NCBI GenBank assembly: GCA_027257055.1
Contig: JAPVLO010000570.1
Location: 1,812,001-1,876,000 of the forward strand
Length of the DNA stretch: 64,000 nucleotides
Reading direction: 5' to 3'
Source: Cephalopachus bancanus
Taxonomy: Eukaryota > Chordata > Mammalia > Primates > Tarsiidae
The position numbers were made by a program, and so were the translations under genes. Within the stretch, counting starts at the first letter, position 1; every line of letters starts with the position of its first letter. A model generated the notes under the pieces. That model made no database searches. It was not told the origin of the DNA and saw only the letters and a program-made list of their open reading frames with translations. Below, piece by piece: positions 58,803 through 64,000 of the stretch.

Positions 58803-60250
58803 CACATATTCATTCATTTAATAAATATGTGTGGGCACATACTATGAGCCAGGTACAGTGGCTGGCACTTGAAATATTATATTGATTAAAATATTCATGA
58901 TCATCCCTTACCTGACGACAACTTATTCTAGGAGAGGACCTAGGACTGTAAGATGCAAACAACTGTAACACAAGGAAGTATGTTTTAACTACCTTAAGAG
59001 AGGTCCAAAGTGCTATGAGAATTCAAAAGAGAAGGAGAGCCCATTTCTGGCTGAAAGTAAGGAAATGAGGAAGGTCTTTGTGGAGGTAAACTGAACTTCA
59101 TTTTTAAAGCAAGGTTAGGATTTGTGTGGTTGGAGCATTAGCACTAGGGTAGGAAGGTATAAGAGGTTTAAAAGTGGTAGAAATTAATACCTATTTATTA
59201 GTTCACAGGCAGTATGTCAGATAATATTGGAGGAAAGGATAGAAAGGTAAACCAAAGAAGTTAAATTTCAGTCCGAAGAGTCTAGAATTTATCTGGTAAC
59301 CAGAGAAGCAGTAATGAGTATTTCTAAAGAGTGGAGTGAAACTTTAGACAAAATAATCTGGCATACTACCAAGACTGGAAGAAGTATATGAAAGTAGGGA
59401 GATTAGGAGGTAATTATTGTAATGGTACAAAAAACAGATAATGGACAAAATTAAGGTGGTAGATTGAGAATGAAAAAGAATGAATGGGAGAGATATTGCT
59501 GAGAGGGAATTCACAAAACTTAGTGACTAATTGAATATGAGTACAAGGGATACAAATAAATCAAAGGGGTTTCCCCAGTTTCTACTTCAGATGACTAGCT
59601 ACATGGAGAAAGTATTAAGAACCGGGCTTGGTGGCTCAGCCTGTAATCCCAGCGCATTGGGAGGCTGAGGTGAGCGGATTGCCTGAGCCCACAGATTCGA
59701 GACCCGCCTGGGCAACTTGGCGAGACCTTATCTCTACAATAAGTAAAAAAAAATAGCCAGGTGTGGTAGTGCGTGCCTGTAGTTCCAGCTACTTGGAAGG
59801 CTGAGGCCAATGGATCGCCGGAGCCCAGCAGGTCAAGGCTGCGGTGGCCGGGAGCGGCCACTGCACTCCAGTCTGGGCGACAGAGTGAGACTCCAACTCA
59901 ACAAACAAACAAACAAACAAAAAAACTATCAGAAATGAAAAACAAAGACCAAAGGGGGTATGATAATTAACTCCATTTTGGGCATGTTGAATTTTAGTTG
60001 ACCACGGGACACCAAAGCGGAGGACAGAAGGGAGGTTGGGGGAACTCCTGTTGAATAAATTTGTAATAAAATCATAGAAAAGTGGGAGGTAGTAGTTTAT
60101 GAGAGTGAGGGGGAGGGTAGCTTGCAAAGAGCAGAAAAAGTTTTGGAGTTGCTGCTGGGAATTCAATAGGGAGTCAACAAAATGAATAAAAGGATACTAA
60201 GTAGCAGTGGGAATCCAGTAGAAGTTAGAGCTGCTTAAATTTGAACAGTT
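58803..60250 (+). repeat. Ancient mammal-wide repeat, long copy split by an Alu
   Basis: Begins TCATTCATTTAATAAATATGTGTGGGCACATACTATGAGCCAGG and continues for ~1.1 kb through GGTCCAAAGTGCTATGAGAATTC, GTCTTTGTGGAGG and TAACTCCATTTTGGGCATGTTGAATTT. It is the longest copy of the family seen at 2.0, 10.8 and 54.1 kb. The name of the family is uncertain. Confidence 0.55.
59623..59925 (+). mobile_element. Alu, young lineage-specific type
   Basis: Sense dimer ACCGGGCTTGGTGGCTCAGCC ... GGTGGCCGGGAGCGGCCACTGCACTCCAG ... GAGACTCCAACTC with an (AAAC)n tail. It keeps the GC-rich palindromic right arm. It is nested in the ancient repeat. Confidence 0.95.
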
Positions 60251-63180
60251 AAAAGCTTAAGATTTCAAAGGAAACAATACATTGAGAGACATAGATGGAA
60301 TTTAAGAAGACGTATCATCTCCTTCTTCCCTAAGATAGTGCTGTTTGAAGTATTATATGTTAAGAGTTAGTAAGTGCTTATACTATATGAGGTACTATAA
60401 AATTTATTTTTTATATTTCCATTAGAAAGTATCTATCTTCCTTTGAAGCATCTGATTTTAACTGTTACTCCCTGAGTTTTGATCAATTCTTCTTATACTT
60501 CAGTGGTTCCCGGTTCCCTTTCTCTACTTTTGCCTCCCTTAAAACTCATCTTCAATTTAGCGTTGTAAACAAATGAAAAAGTTGTTATAGATCATTTTAT
60601 ACACAGTGTCCGAGTGGGGTATGCGTACTTATAAGCTTTAGCCAGTTAAATTCTCAGTTATTTGAATGCTTTCACTTCACATTTACTGCCTTACCCAATC
60701 AATTTCCTTTTATTGTTTGCCTAAAAGTGAACCTTAGAAGTCTCCTGGGAGATTCTGATTAGAGACCATATTAGAGGTTGTAACCTCTGTTGACTGAGGG
60801 TTTCAAATAATTCCATTTATTACCTTGGGATTTGCTTGAATGCTCATTCTGAAAACCAGTCCCTTCAAATTGTTCTGGATATTTTGCAGTACTGCATAAG
60901 CTTGCAATATATATTTTTAATTAAAATGGTACTTGTGTTTCACTGACAATGTCAAACAAAGTGGAATATTTTGCCTAAGATCACAGATGAGTACCCTTCT
61001 CTCCAAACTGTGTATGAAGGAGAAAATATAAATTGCTATTTAAGTCTGGGAAGTTTACAGCATTTCAGCGTATGGGAAGTCTTATCTAGCACCCAAATCA
61101 TTCCACTATATTTAGTGGCTTCTTGAACTTCTTATTCTGATGAGACAGGTATCTATTTGTGTTAATTTTATTCTTATTTGCTGTGGTGGTTGGGTCCTAT
61201 CTGGTATTAACTCACAAACCTCTAGTATTTTCTTAGTTTCAATGCAGTGCCTCTCTCTATGTAGAGTCATCTCCCAAGGGCACTCTCTTTACTGCAGCCT
61301 TTATAATTTTATATTACTTCAGGCAATTCCAAACTTTAAGGTGTTGATGGGAAAGCCTTCCTTTGGCCTTGTAGAAATCCAGCCTTATGTCAAAATATGT
61401 TTGGCTTATGGAAGACATTAAAGTCAGAAAGAGATAAAAATAAACTATGTGGAATTTGATTGTCTCAATCTCAAAGCATAGATAATAGTAGAAATAGAAG
61501 GGATAGAAATATAGTAATCAAAAAAATCAAGAAAAACCCAAGGAGACAACACCTGCCCTCTTGCTTCTAAATAACTAAATCTTTTAAATTACAAGTATCA
61601 CGTAGGAAAATTGCTAAGGTTATTTTATAGAAGACTGCAATGGGAAGGAATTCAAGTAATGAAACCAAGGGTCTTTTGTGCGTTGAAAGCTTCCGTGGGA
61701 CTTAACTTCAGTGATCAATGGCCAATTTAAGTTTTCAGTATTTCTACTAGAATTTGAACATTAATCTCTGGTAATAATTAAAATATTACTATAAACCTGA
61801 TAGTTTACATGAAATATATGACAATTAATTCATGGTTTTCCCAAGGTTGTCAAAATATGTTGGTTTTTCAACATCACAATTAATCATTACAGTCTGAACG
61901 AATGTTCTGCCTTTCCTTTTTATATTTCAGAATTTCTTAAATTTTAAACATCAAAACATCTGTGTAATGTCCTATTGCTGAAAACCTCAAATCACTCTGT
62001 AAATAAAAGGCCTTGAAAATGTGGGTGCAGCTAAATGCAGGGAACAGCTTGGCTTTAGGATTCTTAATATAATTAAAGCCACTTCAAAATAAAACTTTCT
62101 TTTAGAGGCAAATTTATTCACCTGAAAATTTCAATTACAATAAGTTGTCAGAGGTAAGTTATTTTAATACATAGTTTAATAGTCATTTCTGTCAAAACAC
62201 CTGTTAAACACAATTTGGGATTTCTTTTTTAAAAATTGGCAAATACAAACATTTCTGTAAGCTCTGTTCTATTCTTTTTTGAAAACCTTTACTTTTTGGT
62301 TGAAGCTGTTTCGGCCTCTACTATCTGTTCTCAATTTTTTTTGACTTCTTATTTTCTTCTCACAACAGTACCGATGTAGCAAAAACATTTGATGTCTTTA
62401 AAAATGTTTTATGGCTGAATACATTCTAAGCTATTATATTAGAATCATTTGTCATTCTATTCCAAAAATAACTATCATCATAACTTCTTAGCAGTTCAAT
62501 CACATACAATTCAAAACTGAAAAAAGTATTGAGATTTAAAGGGAGGTTCTTACTACTTGGTTGATTATGTTTAGAGAAGCAGAAACTGTGTTGTGGAAAG
62601 CGGCAGAGAAATCCAACTTAGGACATTTATGAGTTAACAAGGAAGCAAGAAGAACCCACTCACTCCTTTTATCTTGCTAAGTACAACTAGAGCAGAATAA
62701 AATTCAATACGTTTCTAAAATTATGTATGTTCTAGAAGAATATCAGAGAAATTGCCTTAGTTTATGTAGCTGGTAACGTTTTGTAAAGAAATGAAACCTC
62801 GATTTCACTTTCTAAATAACTCCCATCCTCTTGAAGAGAGGAGCACAGGAAAGGAAATACGTTGATTTCAGAGAATCAATTATGACAAGGAGTCATAAAA
62901 CAACTTTGCTAAGGTGATTTAACCACCATTTGCCTTGTGGAAAAAAATGTGTCTTTCTCTTGGAAAGTCATTTTGTTCATTATGGGTTTTGTAGTGGGTT
63001 TGGGGCACTTGATAAGTCGGGGAACAGGAATCTTTTTTAGCACATGAAGCTCTAATCACTGGACCTTCAAGGCCTACAGAACAGGAAGGAAAATGCAACG
63101 CTCAAGAGTGCATACCCACGTCCTTCTTTAATGATTCTGTAATGACTGCTTTGAGTCATAAATAAACTTTTCTATCAATT
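60251..63180. other. 2.9 kb apparently unique, promoter-proximal
   Basis: No repeat recognised in this long interval next to the CpG-rich region. The repeat-poor character is what one often finds near a promoter. A possible 48-nt splice-bounded frame at 62104-62151 is described among the findings. Confidence 0.45.
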
Positions 63181-63790
63181 TTAGCAGGGCGTAGGGTTTG
63201 GGCAATCCCGATACTAAGGGGTAGGGACACAAAAAGCCGAGTCTGTTCCCTATGAAATTGAGGCAGCCATCTGGCACCCAACAAACCAAGTCTTTCTGTT
63301 TGTTTTCACAAGTTCACCACGCCTCCTGAATGTCAGTGGGTAGGGAGCGGGTAAGCAACCAGGAACTCTGATCTGAGTGTGATCTCAGAATCTCATTCCT
63401 CGGTGCGCTGGGTAGGGGAGAATTTACAACATGCCCGCTGGGTGGGCTGGAGAAGGGTTGAGATCTTTACTTCTGAACTCACTGGAGTCTTTCTAGTGGA
63501 AGCTGGGCGAAGCCACCTATTAGCCTCCGCAGAGTTTGGGAGCGACGTCCAAGCTGAATTGGAGCTGCCACCTCACTTTCCACGATTGAACTCGGGTGCG
63601 GGATGGCGGGTGGGGGATGGGGAGGCATGTTCTGGAGTCGAGCTTTGAGTTCCCACTCCGCCACGCGTGGAGCGCGCGGAAAGGATGGATTCGTAGTGTA
63701 TGCCACTTTGAGAGTTCTGCGTGACAATTGACCGTTCTTTCGTCAGATTGAGAGGCAAGAAGCAGAAGCACCACACCGGCCCCCCTTCAC

Positions 63791-63881
63791 CAGCTAGATC
63801 TCTATGCTCCGGCGAGTTCTGAATGGCCTCAGGTAATCGGAGGCTGCAGGGAATCTCCACCTCCTCGCCGGCGGCAGCCAT
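63791..63881 (-). CDS. Putative first coding exon, gene not recognised
   Basis: On the minus strand an ATG at 63879-63881 opens a frame beginning MAAAGEEVEIPCSLRLPEAI and covering 30 codons plus one base to a good donor (GCTG|GTGAAG at 63791/63790). The Ala-rich acidic start next to a CCAAT box 35 bp upstream is typical of housekeeping first exons. The frame also reads on for ~70 codons past the donor, but that part has low-complexity, non-domain composition. I do not recognise the protein. If real, the gene runs leftward through this window. A competing plus-strand start, ATGGCCTCAG|GTAATC (63823-63832), overlaps it. Confidence 0.4.
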
Positions 63882-63914
63882 TCGGCGCGCTCGCACGCCA
63901 AGGGGGTGGGGCCC

Positions 63915-63919
63915 ATTGG
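63915..63919 (-). promoter_or_regulatory. CCAAT box
   Basis: CCAAT on the minus strand (CCTCAGCCAATGGGCC context), 35 bp upstream of the putative start codon. It matches the NF-Y consensus core with G/C-rich surroundings. The short distance implies a very short 5' UTR, or a start site downstream of this ATG. Confidence 0.55.
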
Positions 63920-64000
63920 CTGAGGGGTGCTGCCAGTCTCCGGAGGGGGTGTGGTGGGGGTGGGGTCTCGGGCCTCCTCGGGTCCCGGCTGCTCACTGTT

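Larger units (their letters stand above)
63180..64000. promoter_or_regulatory. CpG-rich promoter region
   Basis: GC and CpG content rise steadily from about 63.2 kb to the window edge, in contrast to the AT-rich DNA before it. Sites include a perfect palindrome CCACGCGTGG (63661-63670), GC/CACCC-type boxes in the last 100 bases (plus-strand GGGGGTGGGG), and ATTGG (63915-63919), which is a CCAAT box for minus-strand transcription. The island continues beyond the window. Confidence 0.75.

Noticed and set aside
63379..63648. 89-codon plus-strand frame in the CpG region
   Set aside because: GC-rich DNA yields open frames on both strands. No start context, splice donor or similarity supports it over the minus-strand candidate.

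Overview
The window looks like a stretch of primate nuclear genome: AT-rich, almost free of coding sequence, and built mostly of interspersed repeats. The many young-looking Alu copies are not the standard anthropoid (J/S/Y) type. They end in ...GACTCCAACTC, read CTACAATAAAT in the mid-linker, and carry a GC-rich palindrome TGGCCGGGAGCGGCCA in the right arm. They also lack the lemur and galago Alu hallmarks I know of. I infer a non-anthropoid primate, most likely a tarsier. This is an inference from repeat type only.

Layout. 1-14 kb: ancient repeats (MLT2, MIR, L2-like, MER5A) with a cluster of Alus at 4.2-9.5 kb and an L1 with an inverted 5' part at 12.3-13.0 kb. 14.1-20.3 kb: a nested stack, in which an old antisense L1M is interrupted by an Alu, by a sense L1 that itself holds a 1.4-kb solo LTR, by two tandem Alus with a (GAAA)n tract, and by a tiny ERV-derived insert. 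20.8-23.1 kb: an ancient repeat split by an L1 that carries a 7SL RNA retro-pseudogene. 23.1-26.2 kb: no repeat or gene recognised. 26.2-31 kb: Alus, an MLT1 LTR, an ERV class I LTR region and a composite L1 region. 31.7-34.2 kb: nothing recognised. 34.2-38.4 kb: L1M fragments, one split by a mariner element with both terminal inverted repeats. 42.9-49.4 kb: a full-length 6.4-kb L1 on the minus strand with perfect 16-bp target duplications, but with broken ORFs. 50.7-60.2 kb: a truncated L1 tail, an Alu split by a second solo LTR, MIRs and ancient repeats. 60.3-63.2 kb: apparently unique sequence. 63.2-64.0 kb: a CpG-rich promoter-like region that probably begins a minus-strand gene (short first exon, CCAAT box just upstream).

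No complete cellular gene lies inside the window. The only intact-looking coding piece is the putative 30-codon first coding exon at the right edge. If that gene is real, much of the window would be its first intron, or intergenic DNA downstream.

The most unusual signal is a ~70-bp block found three times. Once it sits inside an ERV class I LTR, where it would be the R region. Twice (19.74 kb and 28.00 kb) it stands alone, with the same two ends, an A-rich tail and probable target duplications. These two look like retroposed copies of a very short polyadenylated LTR transcript.
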